Assembly (NCBI RefSeq): GCF_003934165.1
Contig: NZ_RKST01000006.1
Coordinates: forward strand, 124,001 to 188,000
Direction of reading: 5' to 3'
Length of the DNA stretch: 64,000 nucleotides
Source of the DNA: Borborobacter arsenicus
Lineage (GTDB): Bacteria > Pseudomonadota > Alphaproteobacteria > Rhizobiales > Rhizobiaceae
Shown here: piece after piece, positions 57,138-64,000 of the stretch
Position numbering within the stretch: position 1 is the first letter of the stretch
Layout of the letters: every line of letters begins with the position of its first letter
Notes under the pieces: generated by a model
The model's input: only the letters and a program-made list of their open reading frames with translations
What the model was told of the DNA's origin: nothing
Databases searched by the model: none
Translations under genes and position numbers: made by a program

Positions 57138-57941
57138 TTGGCTGATATCGAAAAGACTGAAGATTGCCAAACGACCATCTCGCCGCGAGAAATCCTGGTG
57201 TTTCTCGGGCCGACGCTGCCGCTTGCAAAGGCCCGGGCCCTTCTGGGTGCGACCTATCTTCACCCTGCATCACAGGGCGATATCCTGCTTGCCGCCCACG
57301 CCTTTCGGCCGAAGGCGATGATCCTGATCGACGGGCAGTTCGAGGATCGGCCGGCGGTGCGCCACAAGGAAATCTTATGGGCCATGGCCCAAGGCATCGT
57401 CATGATCGGGGCGGCGAGCATGGGTGCGCTGAGGGCGGCCGAACTGTACCCCTTCGGCATGATCGGCGTGGGCGCCATCTTCCGCTGGTATCGGCGCTGG
57501 CCGCTGGCGCCCGACGACGCCGTCGCCGTTCAGAATGGACCGGCGGAACTGGGTTTCCTGCCACTGACAGATGCCCTGATCGATTTGCAGGCGACATTTG
57601 CCGACTTGGCCCGTCGCAACATGATTTCACCGGAACTCCGACGTGAGTTGGTCAAAATTGCGCGACAGATGAATTTCCGGGACCGTTCGTTGAAGCAAGT
57701 CCTGCGCCGGGCGGATTTGCCGGAGGATGAAGCCGATCGAATTCTAGCCGGAATGGTCCACAAGAAATCCCAGGATGCGGAGCATGCACTCAAAACCGCG
57801 ATGGGCTTGGTCAATTCCCACAAAAGTCAATCTGCTTCATCTTTTAGTATAACCAATACATTCATCAGAGATCTGGAAGCAGGCGGCATTGACCCTGATC
57901 TCGCCTATAATTACAATAAGCATCGTGACGTTGGGGGCTAG
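57138..57941 (+). CDS. TfuA-like protein
   Basis: A 267-aa TfuA family member. TfuA proteins were named from the trifolitoxin locus of Rhizobium and act with YcaO in thioamide formation, probably delivering sulfur. Family features are ILVFLGPTLPLAKARALL near the N-terminus, LHPASQGDILLAAHAFRPKA, and HKEILWAMAQGIVMIGAASM followed by GALRAAEL. The start is TTG 57138, preceded by GGGGA. It lies 8 nt after ycaO. The C-terminal ~90 residues are charged and helical. Codon and base use near the 3' end (57820-57930) is distinctly more AT-rich than the neighbours. Confidence 0.88.
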   Translation: MADIEKTEDCQTTISPREILVFLGPTLPLAKARALLGATYLHPASQGDILLAAHAFRPKAMILIDGQFEDRPAVRHKEILWAMAQGIVMIGAASMGALRAAELYPFGMIGVGAIFRWYRRWPLAPDDAVAVQNGPAELGFLPLTDALIDLQATFADLARRNMISPELRRELVKIARQMNFRDRSLKQVLRRADLPEDEADRILAGMVHKKSQDAEHALKTAMGLVNSHKSQSASSFSITNTFIRDLEAGGIDPDLAYNYNKHRDVGG

Positions 57942-57967
57942 CGTTCTGCTTTTGCAAAGCTCTGGCA

Positions 57968-59158
57968 ATGGAAGAATTGGCATCCAGTTTTACCGACGGT
58001 GCCCGGGAACGGCTGGGCACGCGGTTCTGGATTTTTCCTCAGGCGCCTTTCATTCCCGGCTATGAGCAGCCGGATCGCGTGTGGCTGCAGCTTTCGCCAG
58101 ATGAGATCGCCGAAGGTCCCAGCGATGAGGCCATGTATGTGGTCGATCCGCTGTTCGAAAAGACGCCCTATGGCTCCACCCTGCTGCCGCCATTCGACGG
58201 CGCACGCCGGCCGCCGGTGCAGCCCGGCCCTGACCGCAATTACGATAATCTCGACCCCAAGCAGCGCGAATTTCTCGGCGCGCACGCCTATGCCTGCACC
58301 CATTTCGTGCTCGACATCTGGCGCAGCTATCTCGGCCGTCCGATCCGCTGGTTCTTCGCCGACACATTCGAGCGCCTGGAGATCGTGCCGATGGTCGAAT
58401 GGCAGAATGCGCAGGCAGGCTACGGCTTTCTGGAACTCGGCTATTCCGAGGTCGGCAGTGAACTCCACCCCTATGCGCTGAATTTCGACACGATCGCGCA
58501 TGAGATCGGCCATCTGATCAGCCTGTCAGAGCTGGGCCTGCCATCAAACCTCGACGCCGACAGCGATTTTTTCCCTTATACGGAGTCGATTTCCGACCTC
58601 ATTTCACTGATCTCGTTTCTTCATTTCGACTCGGCAATCGACAGGCTGCTCAGGCGCACGCAGGGCAATCTGCTGCTTTTCAACGAGCTCAACCGCTTTG
58701 CCGAAACCAGCCCGGAAACCCAGATCCGGCGGGCAACAAATTTCCGCCGCATGTCGCAGGTGACACGCGAGGTGCATGATCGATCGCTGCCCTTTACCGG
58801 GGCGATTTTCGACAGTGTCATCGAACTCTATCATCGAAATCTGGTGGCCAATGGCTGTGCCGATCCACGCCTGCTCGATCTGGATATCCGCCAATTGTCG
58901 CGCGCCGAGTGGGACTGGTTCGGCAAATTGACGGTCGAGGCTTTCCGCGAGCGGCCCTTGCTGTTCAAGGCAGCCCTTGTCGCCGCGCGCGACGCGGTCG
59001 GACAGGCGCTTGCCGGCTCCCTGCGGATTTTGCAGGTCGAGGGGCTGCTGCTTGCCGAAGCAGCGGAGGCCGTCATTGCTGCGGCCGGGCGTGGCCAGGT
59101 GGCCGATACGCTGGAGGCGAATTTTTCATGGCGGGAAATCACGAGCGGGGTGCTCTAG
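57968..59158 (+). CDS. Gluzincin-type metalloprotease-like protein in the YcaO/TfuA operon
   Basis: A 396-aa protein that I do not recognise as a named family. It has HEIGH at residues 178-182 and an E-x-x-S-D motif (ESISD, E206-D210). This is the spacing and pattern of gluzincins such as thermolysin (HExxH plus downstream Glu in ExxSD). No signal peptide is visible, so it would act in the cytoplasm. It starts 26 nt after tfuA and ends 15 nt before the next gene. In this context it could cleave a leader or process the YcaO substrate; that role is inference. Confidence 0.65.
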   Translation: MEELASSFTDGARERLGTRFWIFPQAPFIPGYEQPDRVWLQLSPDEIAEGPSDEAMYVVDPLFEKTPYGSTLLPPFDGARRPPVQPGPDRNYDNLDPKQREFLGAHAYACTHFVLDIWRSYLGRPIRWFFADTFERLEIVPMVEWQNAQAGYGFLELGYSEVGSELHPYALNFDTIAHEIGHLISLSELGLPSNLDADSDFFPYTESISDLISLISFLHFDSAIDRLLRRTQGNLLLFNELNRFAETSPETQIRRATNFRRMSQVTREVHDRSLPFTGAIFDSVIELYHRNLVANGCADPRLLDLDIRQLSRAEWDWFGKLTVEAFRERPLLFKAALVAARDAVGQALAGSLRILQVEGLLLAEAAEAVIAAAGRGQVADTLEANFSWREITSGVL

Positions 59159-59173
59159 CAAGAGGAGAGGCAA

Positions 59174-59851
59174 ATGGACTGCGACGACAAGCCGGCCGTC
59201 GGCGATACGCCTGAAGGTTTGCAACCCTGCACCTACGGCTCCTACCGGCCGGGTGAATTGAGGCTCTATGGCTGCCCATCCCCCCCGGCGCCAGCCCCGG
59301 CATCCATCAACCAGGACAAGCTTGAGGAATTGAATGCGGCTTGGGAGGAAACGCCGCCCGAGGCATCGGGCATGCAGACCCAGATGGCGACGATCAGGCG
59401 TCTATTGCGCGAGGTGTTTGCCGGCCCCGGCGAGGAAGAAGGCGACGTCATCCGTTTCAGCGTCAGCCAGCGGGGACCGGCCCAGCGAAGCCTCGGCTCG
59501 GCTCGCGTCGAATATTCGCTGACCATTTCGGAGCCTGGGGAGATCAGTCCACTCCGCAGCATCGGCATCATCTATGGCTATGCTTATGAAGGCCATTGCT
59601 ACAGGCTGCCGAAGCCGCGGATCATGGTGTTGCCGGTCGAGCCCTGCGAACTCGTCATGGGCGATTGCGGCTATGATCCGGAACTCGGCTACGCGGTATG
59701 GCGGATCGACAAGCTGGAGCGCGTGGTGGCGCTCGATGTGCGCACCGACAGCCTGAAGACATTGCTGCTCGACGAGAACATGCCCGGAAATCGATCGCCG
59801 CTCGCCTATGCCCAGGCAATGAATCTGGCGCCGCATCGCAACAGGGAATGA
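59174..59851 (+). CDS. Unrecognised 225-aa protein, last gene of the YcaO/TfuA operon
   Basis: No family recognised. ATG 59174 follows a strong AGAGGAGAGG site. The N-terminus is Cys/Gly/Pro-rich (MDCDDKPAV..., CTYGSYRPGELRLYGC, then PSPPAPAPAS). A charged helical part and a beta-rich core follow (RFSVSQRGPAQRSL..., YGYAYEGHCYRLPKPRIMV, MGDCGYDPELGYAVWRID), with Cys at several turns. No transmembrane segment. It may be the substrate of YcaO-TfuA or an accessory binding protein. Nothing in sequence decides which. Confidence 0.7.
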   Translation: MDCDDKPAVGDTPEGLQPCTYGSYRPGELRLYGCPSPPAPAPASINQDKLEELNAAWEETPPEASGMQTQMATIRRLLREVFAGPGEEEGDVIRFSVSQRGPAQRSLGSARVEYSLTISEPGEISPLRSIGIIYGYAYEGHCYRLPKPRIMVLPVEPCELVMGDCGYDPELGYAVWRIDKLERVVALDVRTDSLKTLLLDENMPGNRSPLAYAQAMNLAPHRNRE

Positions 59852-59880
59852 GCGCACGGACACTGCAAGCCGCAGCAACG

Positions 59881-59917
59881 CCGGCTGACAAGCCGGTGTG
59901 CGGCGGTCTTTTTGGTC
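59881..59917 (+). terminator. Possible terminator after the YcaO/TfuA operon
   Basis: CCGGCT (59881-59886), loop GACA, and AGCCGG (59891-59896) form a perfect 6-bp stem extendable by a few pairs. TGTGCGGCGG and then TCTTTTT follow. The T-run is 12-15 nt past the stem, so termination strength is uncertain. Confidence 0.4.
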
Positions 59918-60093
59918 CTCTACACGTTCGCCTGCTACCGGTAACCCATTATTTCTGCAGCAATTTTCAGCTTTAACGCTATTTTCACGCTGCCCGAACG
60001 CTCAGGACACGCACGTCTCCGACACTCAGGCTGCTCGATCTTTTCAACAAATGGGATCGGCCAATCTGAACGAAGCCAACAAGGAGACGTAAG

Positions 60094-60432
60094 GTGAAAA
60101 AAGAAATCCTGGCAATCGCAGCAATTCTCGTCACCACGGGCGTGGCGGCGGCAAACGACATCTCATCGCGCTATGTCTATGGCGATGCAGCCCCGCCGAT
60201 CAATGCACCGGTCGAACCGCGCGGCCTGGGCTATCCGTCGACCGAGTTTTCGATCATGCCGACTGAGCGCAACGGCGGCGACTGGAATGACCGTTACGGG
60301 GACCGGGCTCCTGCCTCCGTCATCATGAAGGCCCCGAATACGGTCGACTATTCGGCCGCTTCATCGATCGGCGCCGCTGAGCCCCGCCGCTCGCTCAGCG
60401 TCAGCCCACGTATTCTGGACGGGAGCAACTGA
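60094..60432 (+). CDS. Small exported protein of unknown function
   Basis: A 112-aa protein with a clear signal peptide (MKKEILAIAAILVTTGVAAA, cut before NDISS). The mature part of ~90 residues is rich in Pro, Asp and Ser and is likely disordered or small. The start is GTG 60094 with AAGGAG 7 nt upstream, and no ATG competes. It is separated from the YcaO operon by ~240 nt and is not obviously part of it. Function unknown. Confidence 0.8.
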   Translation: MKKEILAIAAILVTTGVAAANDISSRYVYGDAAPPINAPVEPRGLGYPSTEFSIMPTERNGGDWNDRYGDRAPASVIMKAPNTVDYSAASSIGAAEPRRSLSVSPRILDGSN

Positions 60433-60523
60433 GACCGACGATCCGAAGGGACACGTTTCAGACCATGCCCGACCAGATGGGCGGGGCGCCCATTGACGAT
60501 CCTGGAAAGACTGCTTTGGGGAT

Positions 60524-60633
60524 AAAAAAAGCCCGCCGCGGGAGGAGATGCGGCGGGCTTGATTGTAAATGCAGCGCGGGAGGAGGTACGCTGCATTCGT
60601 TGTCGGCTCTCGGGGAGGAGGTCGATCACCGAC
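60524..60633 (-). ncRNA. Trans-acting sRNA with three anti-Shine-Dalgarno hairpins (alpha-r14/NfeR1-like)
   Basis: On the minus strand three hairpins each show CTCCTCCC in the loop. The first is GTCGG/CCGAC (60602-60633), the second AATGCAGCG/CGCTGCATT (about 60567-60597), and the third GCCCGCCGC/GCGGCGGGC (60531-60558), followed by a T7 run (60524-60530) as terminator. The repeated anti-SD loops are the hallmark of the alpha-r14 family, whose rhizobial member NfeR1 affects osmoadaptation and nodulation. A promoter CTTGCC-N18-TATTTG (60640-60669) would start transcription near 60633, giving ~110 nt. Confidence 0.8.
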
Positions 60634-60639
60634 ACCGTG

Positions 60640-60669
60640 CAAATAAGAAGCCTCATGCGATCCGGCAAG
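60640..60669 (-). promoter_or_regulatory. Candidate promoter of the alpha-r14-like sRNA
   Basis: On the minus strand CTTGCC (60664-60669) and TATTTG (60640-60645) are 18 nt apart and lie 7 nt before the first hairpin. This position fits a -35/-10 pair for the sRNA, though the -10 matches the consensus only partly. Confidence 0.45.
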
Positions 60670-60794
60670 CCCGTGAAGAGGAAAAATATCGGTGCAGATT
60701 GTCGCAGCGCCCGCCCGGCCGATCGCTCTTTGCCTTTATGGCGAAACGGACTAAGAAGCGGGCGTAGCGACGCCTCATTTCGACGGAGCCAGGC

Positions 60795-61769
60795 ATGACC
60801 GAAATCCTGCAGACCCCGAAGCTTGTCACCGTTTTCGGCGGATCGGGCTTTATCGGTCGTTATGTCGTGCGGGAACTGGCCCAGCGCGGCTATCTGGTGC
60901 GGGTTGCGTGCCGCCGTCCGGATCTCGCCGGCCATTTGCAGCCGCTCGGCAATGTCGGACAGATTTCGGCCGTGCAGGCCAATCTGCGCGTGCGCTGGTC
61001 GGTCGATCGGGCGGTCCAGGGCGCGGACCATGTCGTCAATCTGGTCGGCATCCTCGCCGAAAGCGGCCGCCAGAAATTCTCCACCATACAGGAATTCGGC
61101 GCACGCGCGATTGCCGAAGCTGCCCGCTCGGTCGGCGCCGGGCTGACGCATGGCTCGGCGCTAGGTGCGGATCTCAATTCGCGATCGAACTATGCACGCA
61201 CCAAGGCGCTAGGCGAGAAGGCAGTTCTCGAGACGCTCGGCAATGCGGTGATCTTTCGCCCCTCCATCGTTTTCGGGCCCGAGGACCAGTTCTTCAACCG
61301 CTTCGCCGCAATGGCCCGCCTTTCGCCAGTTCTGCCGCTGATTGGCGGTGGCAAGACCAAGTTCCAGCCGGTCTATGTCGGTGACGTCGCCGAGGCGATC
61401 GCCCGTTCCGTGGATGGCGAAGTCGCTGGCGGCAAGATCTATGAACTCGGCGGGCCCAATGTGCTGAGCTTCAGGCAATGCATGGAAGAGATGCTTCAAG
61501 TGATCGGCCGCGAGCGCCTGCTGGTTTCGGTGCCGTGGTGGCTTGCCGGACTGCAGGGTGCGATCCTCGGCCGGCTGCCCGGAAAATTGCTGACCTCCGA
61601 TCAGGTGATATTGCTGCGCTCCGACAATGTCGTCTCCGCGCAAGCGGAAAATGAACGCCGCACCTTCGAGGGTCTTGGCATTCGGCCGCAATCGACCGCA
61701 GCCATCCTGCCAACCTATCTGTGGCGCTATCGTGCCGCCGGCCAGTTTACGCGCCGAACCTTCGCCTAG
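60795..61769 (+). CDS. NDUFA9-like NAD(P)-binding protein (atypical SDR, complex I-associated family)
   Basis: A 324-aa atypical short-chain dehydrogenase related to the mitochondrial complex I subunit NDUFA9. The nucleotide-binding motif is VTVFGGSGFIGRYVVREL, followed by VNLVGILAESG and SNYARTKALGEKAV with the Tyr/Lys pair, and IYELGGPNVLSF. Bacterial members are common in alphaproteobacteria and may assist complex I or act on quinones; the exact role is unknown. ATG 60795. Confidence 0.88.
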   Translation: MTEILQTPKLVTVFGGSGFIGRYVVRELAQRGYLVRVACRRPDLAGHLQPLGNVGQISAVQANLRVRWSVDRAVQGADHVVNLVGILAESGRQKFSTIQEFGARAIAEAARSVGAGLTHGSALGADLNSRSNYARTKALGEKAVLETLGNAVIFRPSIVFGPEDQFFNRFAAMARLSPVLPLIGGGKTKFQPVYVGDVAEAIARSVDGEVAGGKIYELGGPNVLSFRQCMEEMLQVIGRERLLVSVPWWLAGLQGAILGRLPGKLLTSDQVILLRSDNVVSAQAENERRTFEGLGIRPQSTAAILPTYLWRYRAAGQFTRRTFA

Positions 61770-61807
61770 AGCGGTTTTGGTTTTCACGGAATCGGCAGAA
61801 CCGCTCT
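61768..61807. terminator. Hairpin between convergent genes
   Basis: AGAGCGGTT (61768-61776) and AACCGCTCT (61799-61807) are perfect 9-bp inverted repeats with a 22-nt loop. They start at the stop codon of the NDUFA9-like gene and face the uppP end. AGAGCGGTT-type inverted repeats occur often between rhizobial genes. There is only a weak T-run. Confidence 0.45.
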
Positions 61808-61818
61808 ATCTCTTTGTT

Positions 61819-62625
61819 TTAGCCCCAGATCAATAGCGCAATCAGCCCCAGGCTGCCGACAATGAGCCGCCACCAGGCGAAGATCCCGTAACCCTTGCGC
61901 GAGACATAATCGAGCAGGCTGCGCACCACGATGACAGCCATGATGAAGGACGCCACGAACCCTGTGGTGATGATCGGCAGGTCGGCGGCTGAAAGGATGT
62001 CGCGGTTCTTGTAGAGGTCGTAGGCGAAGGCGCCGGCCATGGTCGGCATGGCCAGAAAGAAGGAAAATTCGGCGGCCGAGCGCTTGTCGGCGCCCAGGAG
62101 CAGCGAGCCGACGATCGTGGCGCCCGAGCGCGACGTGCCGGGGATCATCGCCAGGCACTGGAACAGGCCGATCTTTAGGCACAGCGAGAGCGGAAACTCC
62201 ATCACATCATGATATTTCGGCTTCAGCGCCAGCCGATCGACGCCAAGCAGGATGAAGCCGCCAATGATGAGCATGATGCAGATAAGCATCGGCGATTCGA
62301 ACAGGACCGTCTTGATGAAGTCATGCGCCAGTGCACCGATCACGGCGGCGGGCAGGAAGGCCACCAATATGCCGATGACGAATCGCTGGGTTGCAGCGTC
62401 GCGCGGCAGCAGGGTCAGCATCTTCCACAGCCGGGCGGAGTAGACCGTCAGAATCGCCAGTATCGCGCCGAGCTGGATCAGCACCTCGAAGGTCTTGCCA
62501 GTCGATTCGAAGCCGAGAAAATGGCCCGCCAGCAATATGTGTCCGGTAGACGAAACCGGGATGAACTCGGTCAGCCCTTCGAGCAGGCCGAGCATGAGGG
62601 CGTCCACAATCGTCTGGTTTTCCAT
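61819..62625 (-). CDS. uppP: Undecaprenyl-diphosphatase
   Basis: A membrane enzyme (BacA family) that recycles undecaprenyl pyrophosphate to the monophosphate carrier for peptidoglycan synthesis. The 268-aa polytopic protein has the conserved [19 protein letters not shown] near the N-terminus and the second motif [12 protein letters not shown] with the catalytic Arg. Loss or gain affects bacitracin sensitivity in other bacteria. ATG 62625; monocistronic. Confidence 0.96.
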   Translation of the reverse strand: MENQTIVDALMLGLLEGLTEFIPVSSTGHILLAGHFLGFESTGKTFEVLIQLGAILAILTVYSARLWKMLTLLPRDAATQRFVIGILVAFLPAAVIGALAHDFIKTVLFESPMLICIMLIIGGFILLGVDRLALKPKYHDVMEFPLSLCLKIGLFQCLAMIPGTSRSGATIVGSLLLGADKRSAAEFSFFLAMPTMAGAFAYDLYKNRDILSAADLPIITTGFVASFIMAVIVVRSLLDYVSRKGYGIFAWWRLIVGSLGLIALLIWG

Positions 62626-62791
62626 CAGGCACTCAAGGATGTTGCAACTGGCTGTTGAAGCGGAGGCATTCGCTTGTCACGGCGCGGAACACCTCCTATA
62701 GGTCGTGACGCCTCGACCTTCCGGGGAATCGGGTGCATAGAAATACCGGCGCGGTTCCGAAATGACCAGCGCGCTTTTTCACCGCAGGACA

Positions 62792-63484
62792 ATGCTGACG
62801 CTTTTCCATCATCCTATGTTCGCCTCTTGCCGATTCGTTCGCCTTGCGTTCGGCGAATATGGCGAGGAGCTTGCGCTGATCGAGGAAAAGCCCTGGGTGC
62901 GCCGAAAGGAGTTCCTGGCGCTGAACGCCGCCGGCACGTTGCCGGTGCTTTTGGCCGAAGGCGATGTGCCGATCGTCGGCGCGGGCGTGATCTCCGAATA
63001 TCTCGACGAGACCCGCGGCGTGTTGAAGCGCGACAAGCGGCTGTTTGCCGAGGATCCGATGGAGCGGGCCGAAATCCGCCGCCTAGTCGACTGGTATCTG
63101 GTCAAGGCCGACAGCGAAGTGACCCGCCATCTGGTGCGCGAGCGCGTGCTGAAACCGCAAATGCCGAGCGATATGGGTGGCCGTTCGCCCGATTCGGCGG
63201 CCATTCGCGCGGCGCGCGCCAATATCCGCCAGCACATGAAATACACCAACTGGCTCGCCGGCACCCGGCATTGGCTGGCCGGCCCGCGCATCACCTATGC
63301 CGACCTCGCTGCCGCCGCCACCATTTCGGTGCTCGATTATCTCGGCGAGATCGACTGGAATGGGCACAGCGTCGCGCGCGAATGGTATGCGCGGGTGAAG
63401 TCGCGGCCCTCCTTCCGCCCGCTGCTCGGGGATCGGGTGCGGGGCCTTTCGCCGGTGTCGCATTATGCGGACCTCGACTTCTGA
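62792..63484 (+). CDS. Glutathione S-transferase family protein
   Basis: A 230-aa GST. The N-terminal thioredoxin fold begins MLTLFHHPMFASCRFVRLAF. The cis-Pro of GTLPVLLAE and the GSH-binding acidic/Ser-like segment (GVISEYLDE) follow, then an all-helical C-terminal domain (YADLAAAATISVLDYLG). ATG 62792 fits the beta-1 strand; ATG 62762 would add 10 residues with a weaker ribosome-binding site. It overlaps queG by 20 nt. Substrate unknown. Confidence 0.88.
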   Translation: MLTLFHHPMFASCRFVRLAFGEYGEELALIEEKPWVRRKEFLALNAAGTLPVLLAEGDVPIVGAGVISEYLDETRGVLKRDKRLFAEDPMERAEIRRLVDWYLVKADSEVTRHLVRERVLKPQMPSDMGGRSPDSAAIRAARANIRQHMKYTNWLAGTRHWLAGPRITYADLAAAATISVLDYLGEIDWNGHSVAREWYARVKSRPSFRPLLGDRVRGLSPVSHYADLDF

Positions 63485-64000
63485 ACGGCCTGACAAGGCT
63501 GCTGCCCTGCGGCAGTTGATCGACCGCGAGGCGCAGCGTGCCGGCTTCGATGCCGTCGCCGTGACCACGCCTGAGGCCATTCCGCAGGCGCCCGAACGGC
63601 TTGCCCAGTTCGTCGCGGCCGGCTTCCATGGCTCGATGGAGTGGATTTCGGAGACGCTTGCCCGGCGCAGCGCACCGAGCACGCTCTGGCCGGACGTCCG
63701 TTCCATCATCGTTCTGGCCATGAATTACGGCCCGGACCACGACCCGCGCGAACTTGCTCGCATGCCCGATCGCGGCGCCATCTCCGTCTATGCACGCAAT
63801 CGCGACTATCACGACGTGATGAAGGGCCGGCTGAAGGAGATTGCCGGCAAGCTGGTGGCCAGGGCCGGCGGCGACGTCAAGGTGTTCGTCGATACTGCGC
63901 CGATCATGGAAAAGCCGCTGGCGCAGGCCGCAGGCATCGGCTGGCAGGGCAAGCACACCAATCTGGTCAGCCGCGAATTCGGCTCCTGGCTGTTCCTCGG
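63465..64000 (+). CDS. queG: Epoxyqueuosine reductase (5' part, runs off the right edge)
   Basis: The frame opens with ATG 63465 (MRTSTSERPDKAAALRQL) in the end of the GST gene and stays open to the window end (178 residues visible). It shows GFHGSMEWI, RSIIVLAMNYGP, GAISVYARNRDYHDVMK and FVDTAPIMEKPLAQAAGIGW, followed by QGKHTNLVS. These are typical of QueG, the cobalamin and Fe-S enzyme that reduces epoxyqueuosine to queuosine in tRNA. The [4Fe-4S] cysteine motifs lie beyond the edge. Confidence 0.93.
   Translation, partial: MRTSTSERPDKAAALRQLIDREAQRAGFDAVAVTTPEAIPQAPERLAQFVAAGFHGSMEWISETLARRSAPSTLWPDVRSIIVLAMNYGPDHDPRELARMPDRGAISVYARNRDYHDVMKGRLKEIAGKLVARAGGDVKVFVDTAPIMEKPLAQAAGIGWQGKHTNLVSREFGSWLFL

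Larger units (their letters stand above)
60433..60794. other. Intergenic region holding an sRNA
   Basis: A 360-nt gap between the small exported protein and the NDUFA9-like gene. Its main content is the minus-strand three-hairpin sRNA at 60524-60633. Open frames here overlap the hairpins and lack ribosome-binding sites, so they are not called. Confidence 0.7.

Noticed and set aside
60465-60767. A 100-aa plus-strand frame between the small exported protein and the NDUFA9-like gene
   Set aside because: It runs through the three sRNA hairpins and its residues follow the hairpin repeats; no ribosome-binding site was seen.
63083-63956. Minus-strand frames of 212 and 221 aa over the GST and queG genes
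   Set aside because: The plus strand carries clear GST and QueG motifs in continuous frames. The minus frames are their GC-rich shadows.

Overview
This window comes from an alphaproteobacterium of the order Hyphomicrobiales (Rhizobiales). A Phyllobacteriaceae/Mesorhizobium-like genome is the best guess. The evidence is high GC, an RcdA-type DUF1465 protein, a soxBDAG sarcosine oxidase cluster with glyA, NDUFA9-like and TamAB genes, and an alpha-r14 (NfeR1)-like small RNA. Most of the window is ordinary chromosomal housekeeping. All calls were made by reading the sequence; no database search was run.

Region by region. 1-4 kb: two GGDEF proteins, leuC and an MgtC-like protein. 4-11.7 kb: glyA-soxG-soxA-soxD-soxB with a divergent GlxA/AraC-type regulator, for demethylation of sarcosine to glycine with folate-linked C1 transfer. 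11.6-14.6 kb: ruvC-ruvA-ruvB with a VapBC toxin-antitoxin pair between ruvC and ruvA. 14.6-21 kb: rcdA-like, rpmE with terminator, an ABC exporter, a second VapBC pair with a perfect palindromic operator, an M32 carboxypeptidase and a TDT-family channel. 21-24.3 kb: modABC-modE. 24.6-26.1 kb: an ALDH7-type dehydrogenase.

26.1-33.2 kb is a type II-C CRISPR-Cas9 locus: an array of 34 identical 36-nt repeats, cas1, cas9 (1097 aa with all nuclease residues) and a tracrRNA. cas2 is absent, and the cas1 reading frame has no stop before the array and runs into it. The most interesting signal in the window lies between cas9 and the tracrRNA. A lone degenerate repeat (25/36 identical to the array repeat, and a still better complement of the tracrRNA) is followed at once by a strong terminator hairpin. 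The 17 nt immediately 5' of it match the cas9 promoter region at 15/17. This looks like a dedicated crRNA-like RNA that would direct Cas9 to its own promoter: a type II-C analogue of the scaRNA or tracr-L style of Cas9 autoregulation.

33.5-46 kb: tRNA-Leu, gpmA, dapB, an ABC exporter, tamB-tamA, an SMR/Gdx exporter and a MATE exporter. 46-52 kb: a sugar operon (GT4 glycosyltransferase, glycogen-debranching-type enzyme, membrane-anchored OtsA, OtsB). 52-60 kb: a 1270-aa BTAD/cyclase-like/AAA/TPR regulator, then a tight operon of YcaO, TfuA-like, a gluzincin-type metalloprotease and an unrecognised 225-aa protein. This is a candidate thioamide/RiPP-type modification locus with no obvious precursor peptide. 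60-64 kb: a small secreted protein, a three-hairpin anti-Shine-Dalgarno sRNA, an NDUFA9-like protein, uppP, a GST and the 5' part of queG, which runs off the edge.
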